A stretch of DNA of 34,657 bases from positions 1-34,657 of the forward strand of contig JAUQWQ010000203.1 in assembly GCA_030835085.1 (NCBI GenBank), given 5' to 3'. This stretch comes from Ignavibacteria bacterium (GTDB lineage Bacteria > Bacteroidota > Ignavibacteria > Tepidaquicellales > OLB5). Below the pieces are notes generated by a model. It had not been told where the DNA came from. It did no database searches and was given only the letters and a program-made list of their open reading frames with translations. Below, one piece after another: positions 1 to 7,495 of the stretch. A program made the position numbers and the translations under genes. Position 1 is the first letter of the stretch. Each line of letters begins with the position of its first letter.

Positions 1-992
1 ATATCTTCATCTTTGCCGTATTTGGCTTTAGCCCAGATACCGTTAATATAGAATGAACCTATTGATGTAATGATCATAAGTATTCTCATTACAAAGATCC
101 ATGTTAATAATTCTGTCTGGAACATAACATCAGGTACAGCAAGAACTATAAAGCTGATAAGCGCAACGCCTGTTACGCCGTATGTTTCAAAACCGTCAGC
201 GGTGGGTCCAACTGAATCACCTGCATTATCACCTGTACAATCGGCAATAACACCGGGGTTACGGGGGTCATCTTCTTTAATTTTGAAAACAATTTTCATT
301 AAGTCAGAACCGATATCAGCGATCTTTGTAAAGATACCGCCTGCTATTCTGAGCGCTGATGCGCCGAGTGACTCACCGATAGCGAAGCCGATAAAGCTTG
401 CTCCTGCATATTCACGGGGAACAAAAAGCAGGATAATTAACATCATGATAAGCTCAACGCAAATAAGCATAACACCAATGCTCATACCTGCATCAAGGGG
501 AATATTAAGAAGTTTGATAGGTTTCTTTTCAAGCGAAGCAAAAGCCATACGGCTGTTTGCAAGCGTGTTCATCCTGATACCGAATTTTGCAACTCCGAAT
601 GAACCAAGAATACCGATAACCGTCCACATTAAGATCAATGCAACGCCAAGGGCGCCTGTATGGTTCAGAAAGCCGAAATAGAACCCGATACAGATAGCGA
701 TGAAAACAAAAAGAATAGCAATAAATTTGCCCTGCTGGTTCAGGTAGGTTTTGCAGGTTTCGTAAATTATCTGGGCAACATCAAGCATTGACTGGTGAGC
801 CTTCAGTTTTTTTACTTTCACAAACTGAAGTATACCGAATAGAAGTCCGACAACGCAGACCCCAATGCCGATCAACAGCATATTATTCTGATCAGCACTT
901 AGATCAGGAATTTTAAGATCGGCTTCGCTTGCGAAAGCTGTAACCGAGCTTAAGAGAAATAACAAAGTACCAAGTATTATGTTTTTCTTCAT
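1..992 (-). CDS. hppA: Membrane-bound ion-pumping pyrophosphatase, N-terminal part (runs off the window)
   Basis: Translating the minus strand from the ATG at 992 gives an open frame that leaves the left edge; about 330 residues are visible. It starts with a hydrophobic signal-like segment (MKKNIILGTLLFLLS), then several membrane helices, and contains the family signature around DDPRNPGVIADCTGDNAGDS followed by VGPTADGFETYG, which carries the acidic residues that bind Mg-pyrophosphate. These integral membrane enzymes couple PPi hydrolysis to Na+ and/or H+ export. The GDNAGDSVGP variant recalls the K+-dependent Na+ pumps of Bacteroidota, but the residues deciding ion and K+ dependence lie outside the window. 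The start is 8 nt after the pth stop, so it is probably the third gene of an rplY-pth-hppA operon. Confidence 0.93.
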   Translation of the reverse strand, partial: MKKNIILGTLLFLLSSVTAFASEADLKIPDLSADQNNMLLIGIGVCVVGLLFGILQFVKVKKLKAHQSMLDVAQIIYETCKTYLNQQGKFIAILFVFIAICIGFYFGFLNHTGALGVALILMWTVIGILGSFGVAKFGIRMNTLANSRMAFASLEKKPIKLLNIPLDAGMSIGVMLICVELIMMLIILLFVPREYAGASFIGFAIGESLGASALRIAGGIFTKIADIGSDLMKIVFKIKEDDPRNPGVIADCTGDNAGDSVGPTADGFETYGVTGVALISFIVLAVPDVMFQTELLTWIFVMRILMIITSIGSFYINGIWAKAKYGKDED

Positions 993-1000
993 ATTATTGT

Positions 1001-1687
1001 TTAGTTAGAATTATTTTCTTTTTCATTTTCCGGATGTGTACCAGGTTTTTCTTCAGTCTTATTATCAGGCTTACTTATAACTGCTGTGCTGCCGTTGAAC
1101 CTGTTCATTGTATCTGCAATTCCGTTATTAATAAAACTCAATACTGCATTTTTGGCGGTTTCAACTGTGCGCTCAAGTACTTCATATTCAGCCTCTTCAA
1201 ATGCTGAGAGCACATAGTCAGCCAGCGAAAATCCTTCATCACTTCTTTGCTTTTCAAACTCTTCGCCGCCCTTTATCCCGAACCTCAGCCTGGGTATTTC
1301 ACCGGTTTCCATTTCATACATAACGGATTTTATCCCGTTCTGACCGCCATCGGACCCATTGGGCCGCATCCTTAATACACCTAGATCAATGTTAACGTCA
1401 TCATAAATTATAAGGATGTTCTCTTTCGAAATTTCGTACTTTTCGTAAAATTCTTTTACAGCTTTACCGCTCAGGTTCATATAAGTAAGAGGTTTCATCA
1501 AAACAACCTGTTTAGCAATACCCTGTGAATCTTTATGATCTGTTACGGCGTAAAGGTAATTGTTTTCTAATTCAAATGATTCTATTTTAAAGAACTCAGC
1601 CAACTTATCTATGACAAAAAACCCGGCATTGTGCCTCGTATTGTGGTACTTTGCTCCCGGGTTTCCTAATCCAACTATTAAATACAA
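1001..1687 (-). CDS. pth: Peptidyl-tRNA hydrolase
   Basis: Cytosolic esterase that releases peptides from prematurely dropped peptidyl-tRNAs. The N-terminus MYLIVGLGNPGAKY with NTRHNAGF is the family hallmark. Catalytic and substrate residues are present: N9, H19, N71 (YMNLSG) and D96 (YDDVNID), plus the GGQNGIK loop. The core ends near residue 196 and is followed by about 32 hydrophilic residues (TEEKPGTHPENEKENNSN) absent from E. coli Pth (194 aa). The only plausible start is TTG at 1687, with an AGG nine bases upstream supplied by a REP-like repeat; the upstream ATG is out of frame. It follows rplY by 87 nt and precedes hppA by 8 nt; rplY-pth is a widely conserved pair. Confidence 0.96.
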   Translation of the reverse strand: MYLIVGLGNPGAKYHNTRHNAGFFVIDKLAEFFKIESFELENNYLYAVTDHKDSQGIAKQVVLMKPLTYMNLSGKAVKEFYEKYEISKENILIIYDDVNIDLGVLRMRPNGSDGGQNGIKSVMYEMETGEIPRLRFGIKGGEEFEKQRSDEGFSLADYVLSAFEEAEYEVLERTVETAKNAVLSFINNGIADTMNRFNGSTAVISKPDNKTEEKPGTHPENEKENNSN

Positions 1688-1694
1688 TTTGTTA

Positions 1695-1715
1695 ATCCTG
1701 AGCGAAGCGAAGGAT
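1695..1715. repeat. REP-like palindromic element overlapping the pth ribosome-binding region
   Basis: ATCCT and AGGAT flank GAGCGAAGCGA, forming a small stem-loop of a type scattered through many bacterial genomes. It lies between rplY and pth, and its edge supplies the AGG that precedes the TTG start of pth. Confidence 0.5.
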
Positions 1716-1774
1716 CTCCTGAATTAATCATAAATTTTATTCTACAAAATATTCTTCCTTCACACATCAGGAAA

Positions 1775-2428
1775 TTACTTCTTGTCTTCTTCTTCTTCGT
1801 CTTTCTTGCCTTTTGCGATAACTTCGGGTTCAGCTGCTGCTGTTTCGCCTTCTGCTGCTGCGCCTTCAACTTTTTCAACTGCCGGCGGTACAACCGCTAC
1901 TATAGTAGCTGTAGGTGTTCCGTGAATATCGACGTTTTCGATCTTAAGATCGCTGATATGAATTGCATCACCAATTGCAAGCGCCGCAATTTCAACATCA
2001 ATATGAGATGGTATATACATCGGCAGACACTCAACTTCAAGTGAGTGAAGTGTATGCTGAACAACTCCGCCATCTCTCACGCCAACCGGTGCGCCAACAA
2101 GCTTAATTGGTACCTCAACTTTGATCTTCTCATTTTCTGAAATGCCTAAAAGATCGAAATGTATCGGCTTATCGCTTACAGGATCGAACTGGATATCTTT
2201 TATGATACAGTTTTCAGCTTTATCAACACCTTCTATCTGAAGATTGATGATGCTTACTTCTGAAGTGTAAACGAAAGGATTCAAAGCGGTATCTTTTACG
2301 CTTATTGCAACTGCGGGGGAGTTTTTATAATAAAAAACGCCGGGAATGAACCCTTTTTTCCTTGCAGTTTTAGTAGTTGAGTTACCCAGATCTTCTCTTT
2401 TCTGAGCAGATAAATTCACTATAGCCAT
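1775..2428 (-). CDS. rplY: 50S ribosomal protein L25/general stress protein Ctc
   Basis: Binds 5S rRNA in the large ribosomal subunit. The 217-aa length is the long CTC/TL5 form: an N-terminal L25 domain (about residues 1-90, LSAQKREDLGNSTTKTARKK then GFIPGVFY), a second beta domain (about 95-185, VEVPIKLVGAPVGVRDGG, IPSHIDVEIAAL), and a low-complexity Ala/Glu/Lys tail ending KGKKDEEEEDKK. The ATG at 2428 has AAAGG about ten bases upstream. A strong promoter match lies 47-77 bp upstream, giving a short leader. It heads the rplY-pth-hppA run. Acidic tails of this kind are common in the group and are probably disordered. Confidence 0.95.
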   Translation of the reverse strand: MAIVNLSAQKREDLGNSTTKTARKKGFIPGVFYYKNSPAVAISVKDTALNPFVYTSEVSIINLQIEGVDKAENCIIKDIQFDPVSDKPIHFDLLGISENEKIKVEVPIKLVGAPVGVRDGGVVQHTLHSLEVECLPMYIPSHIDVEIAALAIGDAIHISDLKIENVDIHGTPTATIVAVVPPAVEKVEGAAAEGETAAAEPEVIAKGKKDEEEEDKK

Positions 2429-2474
2429 TATATAACCTTTTTATTAAATTGTTTAGCGGAATTGTTACAAACCA

Positions 2475-2505
2475 CAAAAATAGCGAAAAATTGCTTTTTA
2501 GTCAA
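2475..2505 (-). promoter_or_regulatory. Bacteroidota-type promoter for rplY
   Basis: Read on the minus strand, TTG (2505-2503) is followed by exactly 20 bases and then TATTTTTG (2482-2475), matching the -33 TTG / -7 TAnnTTTG pattern of the primary sigma factor in Bacteroidota. Transcription would start near 2468, about 40 nt before the rplY ATG. The assignment is by pattern only. Confidence 0.6.
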
Positions 2506-2598
2506 TTGAAAAGGCTGTATAGTAGGGTTATTTCAATAAATAATCTTATGGTTTAAGTATATGTATAATCAAACTTTAACTAAAAGTAATTTTATTGA

Positions 2599-2612
2599 CT
2601 AACGATCGTTAG
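2599..2612. promoter_or_regulatory. Perfect 14-bp palindrome, possible operator
   Basis: CTAACGATCGTTAG reads the same on both strands. It lies between the end of the TonB receptor gene and rplY, about 95 bp upstream of the rplY -33 box. The A+T-rich, CGATCG-centred form resembles operators of TetR-like dimers, but no regulator gene is adjacent. A chance occurrence or a protein-binding site are both possible; the loop is too short for an RNA terminator. Confidence 0.35.
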
Positions 2613-2680
2613 GAACGTAATCAATTCCTGGGTTTTAGCTCTATTCTTTAAATTCTTAATTCCGAATTCGAAGTTTTCTT

Positions 2681-4927
2681 CTAAAATCTCCAGCTCAATC
2701 CCAGAACAGGAAGTCTTTTAAAGTGTCTGTATTCTTCTGGTTCATTTCTCCCGAAATCCCATCCGTACTGGAAAAGATTTTTCCTGTTTAATACATTCAG
2801 TACTTCAACATACAGTGTCAGCTCGGTATTCCATGGGTGTAAGTGCTGTTCAAACCGCACATCAAGCCTTACGTACTCCGGCATCCTGGACAAGTTATAT
2901 CCACCCTCAACAAAAACACCGCGTCCGAAAATGTACGATAGATCCATATTATACGGAGTATAAGGTCTGCCCCCTGCATATTTAAAATGTCCGCTTATAC
3001 TAAAACCATTTTTAAACTTGTAACCGCCAATCAGATTAAGCTGGTTTCCCGCATCAAATTCAAGAGGCTGATAGTTACCAACCAAAGAGAGGAACTTTGA
3101 ATGTGAATATGAATAAGCCGCGCTCCAGAACATCCCCGCCGCAGGATTTTTCTGTTCTAATATGATATCAATACCTGTGTAATATCCCTTCCCGGCTGAT
3201 ACAGCCATATCAAGGAAATTAGGATATAGAGCTACACCGTTGTTTATGAAAATATATTCAGGATTAAATAAACTCACCGGGTAGTCATAGTATTGCTTCA
3301 GGTATCCTTCTGCGGTAAGTTTTATTGTTTTACCTAAAAAATGCTCTATTCCCAAAACAGCTTCATCACATCTCATGTATTTAAGATCGCGGTTTTCGAG
3401 GTAGTTTACCAGCCAGCCGAGCTCAGGTGCCTGGAAGTATATCCCGGCATTTGCCGTAATATTAGTGTTATCCCAAAGCCTGAATAATGCCCCAAATCTT
3501 GGTGATAAGGATAGCGGTTTATTCATGAATCCGAAATAATCAATTCTTATCCCTGTATTAAGCGTAAGCCTCCCATTCATCAGCGTTGAAGTTAAATTCA
3601 CGCCGCCGTAAGCTTTAAAAGTTTTTACTTCCGTATCAACATACAATTCCGGTACATAATAGTTCGATTCGTTAATGGTAGCTTTGTGCTCAACTTTGTA
3701 TTCCGAAAAATAATATTTCAGTCCCGTAACAGCGTCAAGTGTGAACGTCCTGTTTATATTCAGGCTCAAATATTGTGAGCTCATTACATACCTGTCTTTT
3801 ATATCCAGATCGTATAAATGATACCTTACATCATAGCTGCTTAATGAATAACCCGTGACTGTTGTAAAACTCACATCTTTGAATAAATTAGAATACTTCA
3901 CGGAGCCGTTGAACAAAACCAGATCTACAGTATCCTTTTCGTTGCCTGTCGTTTCCCGGTAAGCTTCAGCGTGGTCAATTATATACGTACCGGTAAATGA
4001 AAGTTTTTCTTTCCCGGATATATCAAAAGAAGCTTTGCCGTTTATATCCCAGAAGTTGGGCACCAAGTCTGTTGCAAGCTGATCTTTTACCAGTTCCAGA
4101 TAACTTTTCCTAACGGCAAACATATACGAACCTTTTTTTGTAAAAGGTCCTTCAAAAAATCCGCCAAAACCGGTAACCGATAGATTTACATCGCGAATAT
4201 GTTTTTTTCTGCTCCCTTCACGGAATTTAATATCCATTACGCTTGAAAGCCTGTCGCCATAACGGGCCGGAAATCCGCCTGTGTAAAAATCAACTTCGCC
4301 GATTAGTTTTGCGTTAATAAAGCTCAGCGCTCCGTTTGATGAGCCGGGCGGACCGTAGTGATTTGGGTTCGGGATCTCAAAACCATCAACAAGCACAAGA
4401 TTTTCAAACGGCGCACCGCCGCGCACAAGAAGCTGGTTATAATTATCATTGCCAGTTACTACACCGGGGGCAGTGGTGTAATACTTCACAACATCTTCAA
4501 ATGAGCCGGGGTTTTTTCTTATTTCTTCGTACTGAGTGTTTATGTAGCTTGTGCTTACATCAACAGCTTTCTTGTAGAATTTGGCGTCAACATCAATTGT
4601 ATCAGTATGCGGTTCGTAAGGTGAGAGTTTAATATCTAAATAAATGGATCTCATACTATCGGATAAATTTACCGAAGTAATAAAGCTGGTGTAATTATCA
4701 AGCGATACAGTAATTGTATATAAACCCGGCTCAGTAATGTTTATGCTGAAGTTCCCGCTTTCATCTGAATGAGTAATTCTGTTTTTACCGTATAATTCTG
4801 CTTTAACGTTTTGCAAAGGATTGCCAAGTGAGCTATCAATAACCACCCCAGAGATACTATATTGAGAAAATAAAATTTCTCCTGAAACAGCGAATAAGAC
4901 CAATAATAAGGAAATAATTTTCGGCAT
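2681..4927 (-). CDS. TonB-dependent outer-membrane receptor with carboxypeptidase-regulatory-like domain
   Basis: 748 aa. Signal peptide at 1-21 (MPKIISLLLVLFAVSGEILF), then a CarboxypepD_reg-like beta-sandwich at about 24-100 (ISGVVIDSSLGNPLQNVKAE), a plug domain at about 125-240 (VVTGNDNYNQLLVRGGAPFE, LVDGFEIPNPNHYG), and a barrel to the end with the terminal aromatic LSWRF used for outer-membrane insertion. Such proteins import iron chelates, vitamins or oligomers using TonB energy; nothing here identifies the substrate. It is divergent from a lipoprotein gene across only 47 bp, so the two may be co-regulated. The lipoprotein could be a surface partner, though it does not resemble SusD. 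Confidence 0.92.
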   Translation of the reverse strand: MPKIISLLLVLFAVSGEILFSQYSISGVVIDSSLGNPLQNVKAELYGKNRITHSDESGNFSINITEPGLYTITVSLDNYTSFITSVNLSDSMRSIYLDIKLSPYEPHTDTIDVDAKFYKKAVDVSTSYINTQYEEIRKNPGSFEDVVKYYTTAPGVVTGNDNYNQLLVRGGAPFENLVLVDGFEIPNPNHYGPPGSSNGALSFINAKLIGEVDFYTGGFPARYGDRLSSVMDIKFREGSRKKHIRDVNLSVTGFGGFFEGPFTKKGSYMFAVRKSYLELVKDQLATDLVPNFWDINGKASFDISGKEKLSFTGTYIIDHAEAYRETTGNEKDTVDLVLFNGSVKYSNLFKDVSFTTVTGYSLSSYDVRYHLYDLDIKDRYVMSSQYLSLNINRTFTLDAVTGLKYYFSEYKVEHKATINESNYYVPELYVDTEVKTFKAYGGVNLTSTLMNGRLTLNTGIRIDYFGFMNKPLSLSPRFGALFRLWDNTNITANAGIYFQAPELGWLVNYLENRDLKYMRCDEAVLGIEHFLGKTIKLTAEGYLKQYYDYPVSLFNPEYIFINNGVALYPNFLDMAVSAGKGYYTGIDIILEQKNPAAGMFWSAAYSYSHSKFLSLVGNYQPLEFDAGNQLNLIGGYKFKNGFSISGHFKYAGGRPYTPYNMDLSYIFGRGVFVEGGYNLSRMPEYVRLDVRFEQHLHPWNTELTLYVEVLNVLNRKNLFQYGWDFGRNEPEEYRHFKRLPVLGLSWRF

Positions 4928-4974
4928 ATTACCGTGTATTTATAAAGATATTTTTATAATTTACATACAATAAT

Positions 4975-6270
4975 ATGAATAAATTTACAAAATCCCTGTC
5001 CATTTATTTATTACCTGTATTGGGGCTTTTACTGTATTCCTGCATTGATGATCCTGTTAGTCCGAACGGGAATTATGTTCATATTTCAATACACGATGAG
5101 TATGGCGAACAATATTATTGGAATAACTCTTTAGATAGATTTTTAATCAGCCCGGGTGATGCACCTATTACAATATTTTATCAATCCGAAATTTTACTTA
5201 ATACCTTTAATTCTCCTTACAGTATTGTTATAACTTCCGAATTAGAGGAAATTATATATAAATATATGAATGTTGCTTCGAAAGATATTAAACCGCTCTA
5301 CTATAACTATTATTCAAATTATAATAATCTTCAATCGTTCAGTATAAGGATCAAAATACCGGAAATTAAAGCAGAAAGAACTGAATATTTTGTAAATTTT
5401 ATTTCAGATCTTAACTACGTGCAGGTAATGAATCAATTTACGATGAGATTTGGTGATTCAATCTTGTACTGTTATTTGAAAATACCTGAAAATAATCACT
5501 CTTATTTCTTGAGTGGAAAAATAATGATATTTGAAGCGGCTAACTGGAGACATGGAAACAAAATAGACTATAGGAAATTCGGGTATAAAGAATCAGATTC
5601 CCTGAGCGAGAACCAAACAGTTGTGTTCACGGAATCAGATCTTGAATACGACCTGCCAGATATATTAACAAATTTTAAAAACATACTGCCTACAGGCAGA
5701 AGCGGTGCCGGAAATCAAATATCAATTTCATTCCCGGGTTACAGCAAATCAGCCGATCTTCTTCTGATTGGAGGTACATCAGATAATTTTGATTTTATTA
5801 TACCCGCCCTGCCGCTTGAAAACAGAATTAAATTTACCGGCAGGTACAGCGGAGGGAACAATTCTGAAAATGCGTTTAGAAGTGAATTGTTTGAGCTGGG
5901 CGAAAATTGTATTATAACCCACAAAGAGCCGATTAGTTTAGTTTCACCGGCTTATGGTGATTCCAATGTAACAGGTTCAACAATATTTAAGATATATGAT
6001 GACCAGCCCGGTGGTGTATATTTGTATGAATTTGATATTAATGCTCCTTACGGTCCTTTGCGGATATATACATCAAAGCAGGAGCTGAAATTTTCAGAAA
6101 TTATCACAAGAGGATTTGAGTGGAGACCGAACAGGCAATATGTTTGGTTTGTCAGAAAATTTCCGGGATTTGCAAATGTTGATGAGCTGTTAAGCTCTCC
6201 TTATACATTAAGTCCGAAATACAATGCAACTCAATCAACAGAACCGCGTTACTTCTACACCGGACCTTAG
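4975..6270 (+). CDS. Putative lipoprotein of unknown function
   Basis: 431 aa, no family recognised. The N-terminus has a lipoprotein signal: a basic start, a hydrophobic stretch (LSIYLLPVLGLLL) and a cysteine at position 23 (YSC), followed by IDDP. The remainder is rich in Tyr, Asn and Ser with alternating hydrophobic residues, suggesting a mainly beta exported protein; a C-terminal part (about 320-431, SPAYGDSNVTGSTIF to RYFYTG) could be a fibronectin-like sandwich. It is divergent from the TonB receptor with a 47-bp shared control region, so a partner role at the cell surface is reasonable but unproven. Its end overlaps the 3' end of the next, opposing gene by 4 bases. Confidence 0.8.
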   Translation: MNKFTKSLSIYLLPVLGLLLYSCIDDPVSPNGNYVHISIHDEYGEQYYWNNSLDRFLISPGDAPITIFYQSEILLNTFNSPYSIVITSELEEIIYKYMNVASKDIKPLYYNYYSNYNNLQSFSIRIKIPEIKAERTEYFVNFISDLNYVQVMNQFTMRFGDSILYCYLKIPENNHSYFLSGKIMIFEAANWRHGNKIDYRKFGYKESDSLSENQTVVFTESDLEYDLPDILTNFKNILPTGRSGAGNQISISFPGYSKSADLLLIGGTSDNFDFIIPALPLENRIKFTGRYSGGNNSENAFRSELFELGENCIITHKEPISLVSPAYGDSNVTGSTIFKIYDDQPGGVYLYEFDINAPYGPLRIYTSKQELKFSEIITRGFEWRPNRQYVWFVRKFPGFANVDELLSSPYTLSPKYNATQSTEPRYFYTGP

Positions 6271-7268
6271 ACGGTTTTCCCGGGCTTTATCCAGCCTTCA
6301 TTTCTGTACCAGTCAATAGTATCTTTAAATCCTGCTTCAAGTGTGAATGATTCCCTAAAGCCAAGCTCGCGTTTAGCTTTTTCTATTGAGCATATCCAGT
6401 ACCTTTGCGTTAGCTCCCGTGATTTTTCTATATTCAGCACAACGGGCTTGGGCGAAAAAAAGCCAAACACCTGCGAAAAGAACGCTGTTGTTTTCACTGC
6501 AAAGTGCGGAATTGTTAGCTTAACGGTTTTCCTGCCGAGCAGTTTTTTCGTTATCTCGCCAACATCGCGCCAGTTATAAAACTGTTCTGAAGAAATAAAA
6601 TAAATACTTGATGATGATATTTCCTTTTCGCCGGCAAGTATGAATCCCCTAACAAGATCAACCCCGTGAATGAGGCTTACCAGCTTATTATCAAATCCTA
6701 TCATTGGCTGCAAGCCCCGGCTCATTGATTTGAAATATTCATAAATAGCATAATCCCTGGGACCATAAACAGCCGGTGGTCTTACAATTGTACAATTGAA
6801 CTTATCAAAGAATCCCATCACAACTTTTTCAGCTTCAACTTTAGACCTGCCATAGGTTGTCAATGGAAAGTAATCGCGGGTTTCATCAATTGGTTTGCCG
6901 TCAAACGAAGGACCGACTGCCGCCTGTGAGCTTACATGCACGAATTTTTTTATACCGGGGTTGTATTTATAACATGCTTCCAGCAGGCTTTTTGTAGCAT
7001 CAACATTTCCGCGGTAGAACTCTTCTTTTTTCTTTGCGAATGTTACTCCCCCAACGTGGTAAATATAATCAACGTCACTTATCGCCTTTTTCAGTACTTC
7101 ATCGGTAAACAGGTCGCCCTCAACGTACTCAACAGGCTTATCTTTCAGCCATTTGGTACTGCTGTTCTTCCTTATCAGAGCTTTAACTTCATAATTCTTT
7201 TTTAACAGCTCATCAATTAAGTGAGAGCCTATGAATCCGGTACCACCTGTTACAAAAACTTTTGCCAT
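6267..7268 (-). CDS. NAD-dependent epimerase/dehydratase (extended SDR)
   Basis: 333 aa Rossmann enzyme. The cofactor motif TGGTGFIGSHL is at residues 7-17, and the catalytic triad appears as S113/S114 (HVSSQAAVG), Y139 and K143 (TYGRSK). The later RPPAVYGPRD and the C-terminal segment ending DTIDWYRNEGWIKP fit the extended SDR family of sugar epimerases, dihydroflavonol-reductase-like and sterol/ceramide reductases. The substrate cannot be read from sequence. It is divergent from a serine-palmitoyltransferase-like gene; in Caulobacter a member of this family reduces the keto group in ceramide synthesis, so that role is a possibility here. A sugar-nucleotide role is the main alternative. Confidence 0.88.
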   Translation of the reverse strand: MAKVFVTGGTGFIGSHLIDELLKKNYEVKALIRKNSSTKWLKDKPVEYVEGDLFTDEVLKKAISDVDYIYHVGGVTFAKKKEEFYRGNVDATKSLLEACYKYNPGIKKFVHVSSQAAVGPSFDGKPIDETRDYFPLTTYGRSKVEAEKVVMGFFDKFNCTIVRPPAVYGPRDYAIYEYFKSMSRGLQPMIGFDNKLVSLIHGVDLVRGFILAGEKEISSSSIYFISSEQFYNWRDVGEITKKLLGRKTVKLTIPHFAVKTTAFFSQVFGFFSPKPVVLNIEKSRELTQRYWICSIEKAKRELGFRESFTLEAGFKDTIDWYRNEGWIKPGKTV

Positions 7269-7298
7269 TAGAAATTATCCTATCAATTGGTAATTATT

Positions 7299-7384
7299 TG
7301 AAATTATAACAAGGAAAATATACTAATCCTGATATTATTAAGTGCATAAAAATCCCAAAAGTGATTTTCCTTGTTATAATTTCA
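7299..7384. repeat. 21-bp perfect inverted repeat with 44-base spacer
   Basis: The arm at 7299-7319 (TGAAATTATAACAAGGAAAA and one more T) is the exact reverse complement of 7364-7384. The spacer is 44 bases. It sits between two divergent genes, about 30 bp from the epimerase start and 110 bp from the PLP enzyme start. A cruciform, a long RNA stem in the leader of either gene, paired regulator sites, or a tiny mobile element are all possible. No target-site duplication is evident and there is no T-run suited to a terminator. Confidence 0.8.
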
Positions 7385-7422
7385 TAAATAAAGTAAATTA
7401 GTACTCAAACATATTCAATTAA

Positions 7423-7458
7423 TTACGTAATTTCAATTTATTACGTTATTTCAATTTA
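7423..7458. repeat. Tandem duplication of an 18-bp unit
   Basis: Two adjacent 18-bp copies, TTACGTAATTTCAATTTA and TTACGTTATTTCAATTTA, differ at one base. They lie 38-73 bp upstream of the PLP enzyme start, within its likely control region, and could be paired binding sites or slippage. Just downstream, AGGCAT (7461-7466) and ATGCCT (7472-7477) form a short stem directly before the ribosome-binding site. Confidence 0.65.
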
Positions 7459-7480
7459 TCAGGCATTTCCTATGCCTAAA

Positions 7481-7486
7481 AAGGAG
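7481..7486 (+). promoter_or_regulatory. Ribosome-binding site deciding a GTG start
   Basis: AAGGAG lies nine bases before GTG at 7496. There is no competing ATG in frame near the expected N-terminus, so this site fixes the start of the PLP enzyme. Confidence 0.75.
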
Positions 7487-7495
7487 CTTTTTTAA

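Noticed and set aside
70-681. Open frame on the plus strand, 203 aa
   Set aside because: It is antisense to the pyrophosphatase, whose minus-strand frame shows a clear family signature.
1678-1893. Lys/Gln-rich minus-strand frame containing MINSGDPSLRSG
   Set aside because: It overlaps rplY out of frame and its C-terminus is the translated repeat; no independent support.
4975-6270. SusD or DUF4249 partner of the TonB receptor
   Set aside because: It has a lipoprotein signal and the right position, but no recognisable SusD or DUF4249 motifs and it is divergent instead of downstream.
7423-7458. Possible start of a CRISPR array
   Set aside because: Only two directly adjacent copies with no spacers and no cas genes nearby.
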